Assembly: GCA_039819095.1 (NCBI GenBank)
Contig: JBCBSP010000014.1
Span: 1 to 26,171, forward strand
Direction: 5' to 3'
Origin: JBCBSP01 sp039819095
Lineage (GTDB): Bacteria > Pseudomonadota > Alphaproteobacteria > Caulobacterales > Maricaulaceae
Length of the DNA: 26,171 nt
The number at the start of each line of letters is the position of its first letter. The stretch's first letter is position 1. A program made the translations under genes and the position numbers. Under the pieces are notes generated by a model that was not told the DNA's origin, made no database searches, and saw only the letters and a list, made by a program, of their open reading frames with translations. Positions 1 to 6,888 of the stretch are shown piece after piece.

Positions 1-186
1 GAAACCGGCAAGCCGGGCGGCGAGGTGATGGATGTCATGGACCCGATGCTGATCGGCGATCTCGCGGCCACGCCGGCCGTACCGCCATCGCTGACCCTGG
101 ACTGGAGCGTGCTGGGCCGGCAGTGGACCCCCGACCCGCAAACAGCGCAGCGAAACGATGACCCCGATGACGGGCTGATCTTCTAA
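1..186 (+). CDS. C-terminal fragment of an unidentified protein
   Basis: An open frame enters from the left edge in frame 1 and ends at TAA (184-186), giving 61 visible residues. The fragment is rich in Asp, Pro and Met (it contains GGEVMDVMDPMLIGDL and ends DDPDDGLIF). It has no motif I recognise and no membrane segment. Its stop codon overlaps the stop of the convergent P450 gene within CTAA. Codon use matches the surrounding genes, which supports it as real coding sequence, but the function cannot be given from this tail. Confidence 0.6.
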   Translation, partial: ETGKPGGEVMDVMDPMLIGDLAATPAVPPSLTLDWSVLGRQWTPDPQTAQRNDDPDDGLIF

Positions 187-1577
187 AGCGGCGTTACGTG
201 CAGCTTCAGACCGCCCGCCGGTCTTAAAGTGACCTGCATCATGGGCTCGACCGCATAGTCCGGCTCCGGCGCGATCTCGCAGCTGGAAATGATGCGCGCG
301 AGCATCAGCGCGGCTTCGCTCAAAGCGAACTGAGCGCCAATGCAGGCGCGCGCGCCGCCGCCGAACGGCAGATAGGCGTAGCGCTCGCGCGGGCGTCGTT
401 CGGGCGAAAACCGGTCCGGGTCGAAATGATGGGGATGCTCCCAAAGCGTTTCGTGGCGATGCAGGCAATAGAAGGCCAGAAGGCAGACATCGCCCTTGCG
501 AACCTCACGCTCGCCAATCTGAGTATGCGCTATGGCGCGGCGCCCGAGCACCGGGGCCGGCGGAAAAAGCCGCATGGCCTCCTCAATCACCTGCCGGGTG
601 AAGGCGAGCGCCGCCAGGGTCGACGCGTCCGCCGGGCGGTCTGACGCAAAAGCGGCGCGCGCCTCGGCTCTGACGCGCGCCTGAGCTTCCTCATCATTGG
701 AAAGCAGGTAGAGGCTCCAGGTCAGCGCGATCGAGGTGGTCTCATGACCGGCCGCGATGAAGGTCATGAGCGTGTCGCGAATATCGATGTCGGACAGCGC
801 CTCGCCGGTCTCTTCATTCCGCGCCGACAAAAGCAGCCCGAGCAGATCATCCCCTGGATCGCTGCGTTCGCGGCGCTGGGCGATCTGCCCGCTCGCGGCG
901 CGGCGGAAGACGCTTCGTGCGCGCAGGGCCGCCGGGGTCATCAGGCGCGGGGCCCATTCAGGAACCGGCAACAGATCGCTCATGCGCATCGTGCCGATCT
1001 CCTCAAGCAGCACTTCGATGGCGCGGCGCACATCCTGGCGATCAAAATCATCCGGGCTTGAGAACAGCGCCCGTTCAATCACCTGGAAGGTGGCGTCGGT
1101 CAAGAGCGAGGCCGCCTCCACCCGGCCTTCAGCCGCGCCGGCGAAGCGCTCAGCCGTATCGCGCGCCACATCGTCCATCAGCGGGTAGAAGCGTTCAATG
1201 CGCCGCTTCATGAAGGCCGGCTGCATGATCAGGCGCTGGCGCCGCCAGCTCTCGCCATGCGCGGTGAGAATCGCATCGCCGAGCACCGGACGCAGCATAC
1301 GCAGGATGAGCGGAGATTTGCGCCAGCTCGCCGCATCATCGAGCAAGACCGAACGCATCTCCTGAGGTCCGGCGATCTCGTGCACTTTCGCGCCGAGATA
1401 CGGCCCGGAAAGGATGGTTTCGCGCAACAGCATTTCGGGCAGGATGGAGAGCGGGTTCTCCCGCATCATCCGACCGGTCGTGATCAGATCGACAGGCCGG
1501 TCCAGCAGTTTCGCCTCAATTGGCCTGAACAGCTGCGATTCGGATCGCAAAGGCGCTGCAGCAGCAATTTCAGTCAT
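183..1577 (-). CDS. cytochrome P450
   Basis: A soluble bacterial P450 of about 464 residues, expected to be a haem-thiolate monooxygenase needing external electron donors, none of which is encoded nearby. Visible hallmarks (464-residue numbering) are the C-helix WRRQR near 111-115, the I-helix oxygen-activation motif AGHETT at 276-281, the ExxR pair Glu333/Arg336 within EEAMRLFPP, and the haem-binding loop FGGGARACIG with the thiolate ligand Cys412. No N-terminal membrane anchor is seen. I chose the ATG at 1577 (MTEIAAA). An in-frame ATG at 1622 would add 15 residues but has no ribosome binding site; the 1577 site has only a weak GAAGG. The gene is divergent from sspB across about 155 bp, and its stop overlaps the convergent left-edge gene. 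The substrate cannot be inferred. Confidence 0.93.
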   Translation of the reverse strand: MTEIAAAAPLRSESQLFRPIEAKLLDRPVDLITTGRMMRENPLSILPEMLLRETILSGPYLGAKVHEIAGPQEMRSVLLDDAASWRKSPLILRMLRPVLGDAILTAHGESWRRQRLIMQPAFMKRRIERFYPLMDDVARDTAERFAGAAEGRVEAASLLTDATFQVIERALFSSPDDFDRQDVRRAIEVLLEEIGTMRMSDLLPVPEWAPRLMTPAALRARSVFRRAASGQIAQRRERSDPGDDLLGLLLSARNEETGEALSDIDIRDTLMTFIAAGHETTSIALTWSLYLLSNDEEAQARVRAEARAAFASDRPADASTLAALAFTRQVIEEAMRLFPPAPVLGRRAIAHTQIGEREVRKGDVCLLAFYCLHRHETLWEHPHHFDPDRFSPERRPRERYAYLPFGGGARACIGAQFALSEAALMLARIISSCEIAPEPDYAVEPMMQVTLRPAGGLKLHVTPL

Positions 1578-1673
1578 GGGTTCAAGGCCTTCAAGTGGCG
1601 GGTGCGCCGACCGGCGATGCATGTCCAGTGTTAAGGTAGCTGCAGCCGGGCGGTCGCCAAACGCTTGTACGAA

Positions 1674-1701
1674 TTGACGCGCCGTCTCGCTCAGCTAGGC
1701 T
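1674..1701 (+). promoter_or_regulatory. candidate housekeeping promoter of sspB operon
   Basis: TTGACGC (1674-1680) is followed after 13 nt by GCTAGGCT (1694-1701). This fits the Caulobacter-type housekeeping pattern TTGACGS-N10-14-GCTANAWC. Transcription would begin near 1708, about 25 nt before the chosen GTG start of sspB. The same GCTAGGCT octamer recurs in the candidate promoter on the minus strand at 6808-6815. Confidence 0.5.
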
Positions 1702-1732
1702 CGCTCTGCTCTTGCGGGGAGGATGCGCGGGC

Positions 1733-2230
1733 GTGGCCAAGGATCTCATGCGATATGACCAGCTTGCGCAGCAGGCGCTGCGCGGCGTGGTGCGTGAGGC
1801 GCTCTTGCGCGCAGCAGGGCCTCAGGGCCTTCCGGGCGCTCACCATTTCTACATCACCTTCAAGACGCTGGACCCGGAAGCCGATGTCGATGACGGTTTG
1901 GCGGCGGCCTATCCCGATGAGATGACGGTGGTGCTGGAGCACCAGTTCTGGGATTTGCTGATTGAGGACGATTTCTTCGAAGTCACGCTGAAATTCGGCG
2001 GCGTGCCGAAATATCTCAAAGTCCCCTATCGCGCTGTGACCCGCTTCCACGACCCGTCAGTTGGATTTCATCTGGAGTTCGACTACGAGACGCCCGCCGG
2101 CGGCATCAAGCCTGCCCCGAAGACGGCCAATCCCGAACCGGGCGCCAAGGATGAGCCGATCAAGGCCAAAGACGGCGAGGAAGCCGGCACGGTGGTCAGC
2201 CTCGACGCCTTCAGGAAAAAAGACGGATGA
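1733..2230 (+). CDS. sspB: SspB family protein (ClpXP protease-specificity adaptor)
   Basis: An alphaproteobacterial-type SspB of about 165 residues. SspB proteins bind ssrA-tagged or other substrates and tether them to ClpXP in the cytoplasm. The N-terminal fold is recognisable from RYDQLAQQALRGVVREAL, the GAHHFYITF strand, the EMTVVLEHQFWDL segment and VPYRAVTRFHDPSV. A charged linker then leads to the tail GTVVSLDAFRKK, which by analogy with SspB architecture should be the ClpX-docking peptide (inference). I chose the GTG at 1733 because GGGGAGGA (1716-1723) lies 9 nt upstream. An in-frame TTG at 1712 and an ATG at 1748 are less well placed. It is the first gene of a three-gene unit and its TGA overlaps the next ATG (ATGA). 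Confidence 0.92.
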   Translation: MAKDLMRYDQLAQQALRGVVREALLRAAGPQGLPGAHHFYITFKTLDPEADVDDGLAAAYPDEMTVVLEHQFWDLLIEDDFFEVTLKFGGVPKYLKVPYRAVTRFHDPSVGFHLEFDYETPAGGIKPAPKTANPEPGAKDEPIKAKDGEEAGTVVSLDAFRKKDG

Positions 2231-2670
2231 GCGACGGCCTGAGCGCGGATCAGATCCGCGCCTTTCTCAGCGATCCCGATCAGGCGCCGCCAGCGACGAA
2301 ATTCCTCGGCGTTGAGATTGTCGACATCGATGTCGAAGGCGCGCGGATCGAGATCCGCAGCCAGGGCCGCCCTGAATTGTGCAATCCGAACGGCTCAGTG
2401 CAGGGCGGCATTGTCAGCGCCTATCTTGATGAGGCGATGTCGCTGGCCTTGCTGATCGGGCTGCGTTTCTCCGCCGCCGTGCCGACGCTGGAGATGAAGA
2501 CCAGCTATCTGCGCCCGCTTATCGAAGGCCCGTTCCGCTTTGAAGGCTCGGTGACGCGCGCCGGCAAAAGCGTCGGCTTCACCGAAGGCCGGGCCTATGA
2601 CGCCAAAGGCCGGCTGTGCGCGATCGCAACCGCCACCGCAGCGATCAAGCGCGGCGATCCGAGCGCGTGA
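2227..2670 (+). CDS. PaaI-family hotdog-fold thioesterase
   Basis: A 147-residue protein with the single hotdog domain of the PaaI/YdiI acyl-CoA thioesterase group. The active-site segment reads NPNGSVQGG (53-61) followed by the helix carrying Asp68/Glu69 (AYLDEAM). The usual His-Gly-Gly of many family members is Gln-Gly-Gly here. The second half has the typical TLEMKTSYLRPL strand and GRLCAIATATAAI. It probably hydrolyses an acyl- or aryl-CoA thioester; the substrate is unknown. It overlaps sspB upstream by 4 bp (ATGA) and the MFS gene downstream by 4 bp (GTGA), so translational coupling is likely. Confidence 0.88.
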   Translation: MSDGLSADQIRAFLSDPDQAPPATKFLGVEIVDIDVEGARIEIRSQGRPELCNPNGSVQGGIVSAYLDEAMSLALLIGLRFSAAVPTLEMKTSYLRPLIEGPFRFEGSVTRAGKSVGFTEGRAYDAKGRLCAIATATAAIKRGDPSA

Positions 2671-3869
2671 GCGCCAGGGCGCGCAGCCTTATTCTCATCG
2701 CCGGAGCCCAGGTGCTCGCGCTTTCAGCCTGGTTCGCCTCCAGCGCCGCCCTGCCCGGCATGATCGCCAGCGGCGCGGTCAGCGCCGCTGAAAGCGCGGC
2801 GCTGACCAGCCTGGTTCAGGTCGGCTTTGTCGCCGGGGCGCTGACCAGCGCCTGGCTGATGCTGTCGGACCGCTTCGACGCGCGGCGCGTCTTCGCCATC
2901 GGCGCCCTCGGCGCTGGCGTCTCCAGTCTGATTTCAAGCGGGGCGGAACCCGGCTCAGAGGTAATGCTGGCTTCACGCTTCGCCGCGGGCGCGTCGCTCG
3001 CTCTGGTCTACCCGGTCGGCATGAAGCTGGCGGCGAGCTGGGCGCGCAATGATGCGGGATTGCTGGTCGGCCTGCTCGTGGGCGCACTGACGCTGGGTTC
3101 GGCCGCGCCTCACCTGGTCCCCGGCCTGATGGGCGATATCGACTGGCGCGCACCCTTCATCGCATCCGGCGCCGCAGCGGTGCTGGCCGGGATCATCATC
3201 CTGGCGAGCGAGCCCGGACCCGCCTTCAAACCGGCCAGGCGGTTTGACCCGTCCGCCATCTTCACCCTGTTCCGCCGCCCCCACCTTCGAGAGATCAATC
3301 TCGGCTATCTGGGGCATATGTGGGAGCTCTACGCCTTCTGGGCCTGGCTCGGCGCCTTCCTGGTGGCGTGGCGGGAAGCACGCGGCGGGCAGCCTGAGCT
3401 TGAGATCGGCTTTTTGACCTTCGCGGTGATCGCCATCGGCGCTGTGGGCGCGCTCGGCGCAGGCTGGCTCGCCGACCGGTTCGGCCGCACGCTGGTCACC
3501 AGCGCCGCAATGGCCCTGAGCGGAGCGTGCGCCTTGCTCACCGCCTGGGTCTGGGCGGGACCGGGCTGGGCGATGATCGTGTTGCTGCTGATGTATGGCG
3601 TCGTGGTGATCGCCGATTCGGCGCAATTCTCCGCCGGGCTGGCCGAAATGGCGCCGGCGGACCAGGCCGGCTCGCTCCTGACGCTGCAGACCGCGCTCGG
3701 CTTTGCGCTGACCGTGGTGACCGTACAGGCGCTGCCCTACTGGGCCGAGCTTGTCGGCTGGCGCTACGCGTTCCTGCCGCTCGCAGTAGGTCCGTTTCTC
3801 GGCGTCTGGGCGATGCTCAGATTGCGCGGACGGCCTGAAGCGGCGGCCATGGCGAGCGGACGGCGCTAG
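2667..3869 (+). CDS. MFS transporter
   Basis: A 400-residue inner-membrane protein with about 12 hydrophobic helices in two halves. Both conserved MFS loop signatures can be seen: LSDRFDARR after helix 2 (about 66-74) and LADRFGRT after helix 8 (about 268-275). A segment YLGHMWELYAFWAW in the second half resembles the NarK/CynX-like branch of the superfamily, but the substrate is not predictable. I chose the GTG at 2667, which overlaps the thioesterase TGA by 4 bp (GTGA), over upstream codons that would run into that gene. The stop TAG shares the tetranucleotide CTAG with the stop of the convergent RusA-family gene. Confidence 0.88.
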   Translation: MSARARSLILIAGAQVLALSAWFASSAALPGMIASGAVSAAESAALTSLVQVGFVAGALTSAWLMLSDRFDARRVFAIGALGAGVSSLISSGAEPGSEVMLASRFAAGASLALVYPVGMKLAASWARNDAGLLVGLLVGALTLGSAAPHLVPGLMGDIDWRAPFIASGAAAVLAGIIILASEPGPAFKPARRFDPSAIFTLFRRPHLREINLGYLGHMWELYAFWAWLGAFLVAWREARGGQPELEIGFLTFAVIAIGAVGALGAGWLADRFGRTLVTSAAMALSGACALLTAWVWAGPGWAMIVLLLMYGVVVIADSAQFSAGLAEMAPADQAGSLLTLQTALGFALTVVTVQALPYWAELVGWRYAFLPLAVGPFLGVWAMLRLRGRPEAAAMASGRR

Positions 3870-4204
3870 ACTGGCGGGTTCTGCACATCACTCATCACAA
3901 GCGGTCGCGCCCTCACCTTCACGCGTGCGCGTTCGCCTTCAACACGCTCCACCAGGAGGCGTTCAACCTGGCTGTCATCATGGAAGACCACGCCGGTGAG
4001 CGCATCGAGCACCGCCTTGGCGACATTGTCGACGTCGTGGACCGGGGAATCCGGCGTGCGTTCAATAATGATGGTGACTTCATATGCGCCCCATTTGGGC
4101 CGCACGCGCCGGAATTCGGTGCGGAAAAACTCCCCGATCAGGACCTTGAACCGCCGCGTCCGGGAAGTCAGCGCATCCACGCGCAAATGGAGCGAACCGC
4201 TCAT
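3866..4204 (-). CDS. RusA-family crossover junction endodeoxyribonuclease
   Basis: A small Holliday-junction resolvase of the RusA family. The catalytic block is clear: HDVDNVAKAVLDALTG followed by VVFHDDSQVE, supplying the three acidic residues that correspond to Asp70, Asp72 and Asp91 of E. coli RusA, plus the conserved DNVAKAVLDAL helix. I favour the ATG at 4204 (112 residues, MSGSLHLRV), which begins at the first predicted beta strand. An in-frame ATG at 4291 would give 141 residues with a tail that does not resemble the family. Neither start has a strong ribosome binding site, so the start is uncertain. RusA genes are usually phage-borne, but no other phage gene is near. It is convergent with the MFS gene. 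Confidence 0.83.
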   Translation of the reverse strand: MSGSLHLRVDALTSRTRRFKVLIGEFFRTEFRRVRPKWGAYEVTIIIERTPDSPVHDVDNVAKAVLDALTGVVFHDDSQVERLLVERVEGERARVKVRARPLVMSDVQNPPV

Positions 4205-4384
4205 CACCGCCGCCTGCACCCGACCTCTCCCTGTCCATCCATCAACCGGCCAGTCTTTGTGAAGACCGCCAGCACTGGCTTGATCCGCCATGATCCGATG
4301 TTACACACCCGATTCGAAACATCCGATTGTCCGCCGCGACCGACGAGGCCGCAAGGCGACACAACGCGTTCAAGGAGACCGCTC

Positions 4385-5776
4385 ATGGCCGACACCCGCA
4401 TCGAAACCGACTCATTGGGCGAAATGAAGGTCCCGGTCGACCGGCTCTGGGGGGCGCAGACCGCGCGCTCTCTGACCAATTTCAAGATTGGCGGCCAGAC
4501 CCAGCCTCTGCCGCTGGTGCGCGCGCTCGGCGTGGTGAAGCATTGCGCCGCCAAGGCGAATATGAAGCTGGACAATCTGGAACCGCGTCTGGGCGACGCG
4601 ATCGCAGCGGCGGCTCTGGAAGTCGCCGAAGGCAAGCTGAACGATCACTTCCCGCTTGTGGTCTGGCAGACCGGCTCGGGCACCCAGTCGAATATGAACG
4701 CCAACGAAGTCATCGCCAACCGCGCCATCCAGACGCTCGGCGGCGTGGTCGGTTCCAAAGAACCGGTGCACCCGAACGATCATGTGAATCGGTCCCAGTC
4801 CTCCAACGACACCTTCCCCACCGCCATGCATATCGCCGCGGCTGAGGAGTTCACCCATCTGCTGCTGCCGGCCCTGCAGACGCTGCGCAACGCGCTGAAC
4901 GACAAGGCCAAAGCCTTCGCCTCGATCATCAAGATCGGGCGCACCCATATGATGGACGCCACCCCGCTGACGCTGGGCCAGGAGTTCTCCGCCTATGCGG
5001 CCATGGTTGATAACGCCATTCGCCGCGTGGAGCAGGCCCTGCCCGCGCTCTACGAGCTGGCCCAGGGCGGCACGGCCGTGGGCACCGGGCTGAACGCCAA
5101 GATCGGGTTCGCCGAGGCCTTCGCCGAAGAGGTCGCCGCGCTGACAAAGCTGCCCTTCATCACCGCGCCGAACAAGTTCGAGGCGCTATCGACCAAGGAC
5201 GCGATGGTGGAGGCCCATGGCGCGCTGAACTCCGCCGCCGTGTCCCTGTTCAAGATCGCCAACGATATCCGCATGCTGGGCTCCGGCCCGCGCTGCGGTA
5301 TTGGCGAGCTGGCGCTGCCAGCGAACGAGCCGGGCTCCTCCATCATGCCGGGCAAGGTGAACCCGACCCAGGCGGAAGCCATGACCATGGTCTGCGCCCA
5401 GATCATGGGCAATAACTCAGCGGTCAGCTTCGCCGGCAGCCAGGGCCATTATCAGCTCAACGTGTTCAAGCCGATGATCGCCTGGAACGTGCTCACCTCC
5501 GCGCGGCTCATCGCGGACGCAGCCATCAGCTTCACTGAAAAATGCGTCGCCGGCATCGAAGCCAATGAGGCGCGCATCGGCGAGCTGCTGGAAAAATCAC
5601 TCATGCTGGTCACCGCGCTGGCGCCGTCCATCGGCTATGATAACGCCGCCAAAGTCGCCAAGACCGCCCACGAGAACGGTACGACCCTGCGCGAGGAGGC
5701 GGTTCGGCTCGGCTTCATCACCGAAGCCGAATTTGACGCCGCCGTGCGCCCGGAGAAGATGATCGGGCCGTCCTGA
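4385..5776 (+). CDS. fumC: class II fumarate hydratase
   Basis: Iron-independent fumarase of the TCA cycle, converting fumarate to L-malate as a homotetramer in the cytoplasm. The product is 463 residues, close to E. coli FumC. The family signature GSSIMPGKVNPT is at 317-328, with the catalytic Ser318 and the partner His188 (in GRTHMMDA) at the same numbers as in E. coli. Substrate-site segments SGTQSNMNANEV and NDHVNRSQSSNDTFPTA are intact. The start ATG at 4385 is set by AAGGAGA (about 4372-4378) 6-7 nt upstream; the frame stays open far upstream but without family similarity. It appears to be a single-gene unit. Confidence 0.97.
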   Translation: MADTRIETDSLGEMKVPVDRLWGAQTARSLTNFKIGGQTQPLPLVRALGVVKHCAAKANMKLDNLEPRLGDAIAAAALEVAEGKLNDHFPLVVWQTGSGTQSNMNANEVIANRAIQTLGGVVGSKEPVHPNDHVNRSQSSNDTFPTAMHIAAAEEFTHLLLPALQTLRNALNDKAKAFASIIKIGRTHMMDATPLTLGQEFSAYAAMVDNAIRRVEQALPALYELAQGGTAVGTGLNAKIGFAEAFAEEVAALTKLPFITAPNKFEALSTKDAMVEAHGALNSAAVSLFKIANDIRMLGSGPRCGIGELALPANEPGSSIMPGKVNPTQAEAMTMVCAQIMGNNSAVSFAGSQGHYQLNVFKPMIAWNVLTSARLIADAAISFTEKCVAGIEANEARIGELLEKSLMLVTALAPSIGYDNAAKVAKTAHENGTTLREEAVRLGFITEAEFDAAVRPEKMIGPS

Positions 5777-5929
5777 GGAACGCCTTCCCCGCTCACGAAG
5801 CGGTAACCCCGGCTCACAGCGACGAAAGTTGTATGAGGCCGGGCCTTGAAGCAGGCGCGTTGCGGTACATCTTACCTCCCACGCCGGTAGGTCCCGGTCT
5901 GCATTGGCTCGTTCTGCGGGTCTCGATCG

Positions 5930-5946
5930 TTATGCTGAATTATGCT
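5930..5946 (+). repeat. direct repeat TTATGCT x2 at the start of the RHH gene
   Basis: TTATGCT occurs at 5930-5936 and again at 5940-5946, 10 bp apart, which is one helical turn. The second copy covers the ATG of the ribbon-helix-helix gene, and the first contains TATGCT, a possible -10 element 5 nt before that ATG. No ribosome binding site is visible, so the mRNA may be leaderless. Pairs of short direct repeats are typical RHH operators, so autoregulation is possible but unproven. Confidence 0.3.
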
Positions 5947-6169
5947 TGAAAAACGCTCGGTAACCCTGTCTGGTCATCGCACCAGCGTCGCTTTGGAGCC
6001 CGAATTCTGGGCGGTTCTGGAGCGCGCCGCCTCGGAGATGGACACCTCCATCGCCGGCCTGATCAAACGGATCGACGAGGCGCGCGGCAAGGCGGGCTTT
6101 GATCGCCCGCTGGCGAGCTCGCTCAGGGTCTGGGCCCTGCAACGCAATCAGGCCCTGGCCGACGCCTAG
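5942..6169 (+). CDS. ribbon-helix-helix domain protein
   Basis: A 75-residue protein matching the small alphaproteobacterial RHH_4-type family. A beta strand KRSVTLSGHRTSVAL at 4-18 is followed by two helices (EPEFWAVLERAASEMD and SIAGLIKRIDEARG). A conserved C-terminal LASSLRVWALQRNQ replaces the second half of a longer regulator. Such proteins dimerise and bind DNA through the paired N-terminal strands; the target is unknown. The ATG at 5942 has no Shine-Dalgarno, which fits a leaderless transcript. Its TAG stop overlaps the stop of the convergent secreted-protein gene in CTAG. The 165 bp upstream (5777-5941) hold no other convincing gene. Confidence 0.82.
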   Translation: MLEKRSVTLSGHRTSVALEPEFWAVLERAASEMDTSIAGLIKRIDEARGKAGFDRPLASSLRVWALQRNQALADA

Positions 6170-6777
6170 CGAGAATACGCCTCAGCGTTTGATGCATTGA
6201 TGCGCAGAACCTCGTCGCGTCCGCACATGAAGACGCTTGCGCGATTGTCAGCGATCTGGCGCGCAATAAGATTGGCTGAAGCCAGCTGCGCAGCATCAAT
6301 ATACGCGACATGACACGCGCTCACCGGACCGTCTGAACGCAGCGCCGCGACGACCAGAAACTCCTGGTCGCGCCTCACCTGATCGGTGAACTCACCCGTC
6401 TCCTGATCATACTGCTGCGTCACGGCGCGCCAGCGCGAAATCGTGGCGTAAGGCGCGAACCATTCGCCGCGACTTAGCCCGCGCCATTCCAGCACGTCGC
6501 CGACATTTTGAAACAGGCCGCGTGTCAGAGGGCTCTGCTCAAACTGCGTCTCGACCCCGCGTTGGCCAAAGGCGAGTCTGGAGGAATGATCGCTGGCGCC
6601 CAGAAAGACCCGCCACTCGCCCATGGCCTCACACTCGAAGAAGAGCGGCGCGCTTTCCGGCCCGTCGCGTTCCCGACAATCCTCGATCGCTGTGTAGGTG
6701 CTATCCGGCGCTTGCGCTGCGGCATGGCCGCCAAGGCCGAGGCTGAACAGGGCTGCGATACACGCGGAACGAAGCAT
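6166..6777 (-). CDS. secreted protein of unknown function (conserved alphaproteobacterial family)
   Basis: A 203-residue protein with a clear signal peptide: MLRSACIAALFSLGLGGHAAAQA, with probable signal peptidase I cleavage after AAA or AQA near residue 21-22. The mature part has four Cys (DCRERD, FFECEA, ACHVAY, MCGRDE), which could form two disulphides in the periplasm. The C-terminal pattern ACHVAYIDA, then NLIARQIADN and CGRDE, and the central DVLEWRG, resemble a conserved hypothetical family I recall from alphaproteobacteria; no function is known to me. AGGAGG lies 7 nt before the ATG at 6777. It is divergent from the ClC gene and convergent with the RHH gene, sharing CTAG at the stops. 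Confidence 0.82.
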   Translation of the reverse strand: MLRSACIAALFSLGLGGHAAAQAPDSTYTAIEDCRERDGPESAPLFFECEAMGEWRVFLGASDHSSRLAFGQRGVETQFEQSPLTRGLFQNVGDVLEWRGLSRGEWFAPYATISRWRAVTQQYDQETGEFTDQVRRDQEFLVVAALRSDGPVSACHVAYIDAAQLASANLIARQIADNRASVFMCGRDEVLRINASNAEAYSR

Positions 6778-6807
6778 GGCCGGGCCTCCTGATCGACAAG
6801 AGCGGGC

Positions 6808-6836
6808 AGCCTAGCGCGACGGAGCCAAGGCGTCAG
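6808..6836 (-). promoter_or_regulatory. candidate housekeeping promoter of the secreted-protein gene
   Basis: On the minus strand CTGACGC (plus-strand 6836-6830) is followed after 14 nt by GCTAGGCT (6815-6808). The -10 octamer is identical to that before sspB, and the -35 differs from TTGACGC at one position. The distance to the ATG at 6777 leaves a leader of about 25 nt containing the AGGAGG site. Confidence 0.5.
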
Positions 6837-6888
6837 CCTTAGTAAGCGCGCGGTTGACCTTGGTCCGCCAAGGGTCTTTCAAGGGCGG

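Noticed and set aside
3980..4384. N-terminal extension of fumC by 135 codons
   Set aside because: The extension is antisense to the RusA-family gene and has no fumarase similarity; AAGGAGA fixes the start at 4385, and the active-site numbering then matches E. coli FumC.
5833..5949. 38-codon ORF overlapping the start of the RHH gene
   Set aside because: Only a weak ribosome binding site and no recognisable sequence; unlike the decarboxylase leader it has no good translation signal.
6854..6888. TTGACC as a -35 for the ClC gene
   Set aside because: No acceptable -10 at proper spacing before the ATG at 6889.
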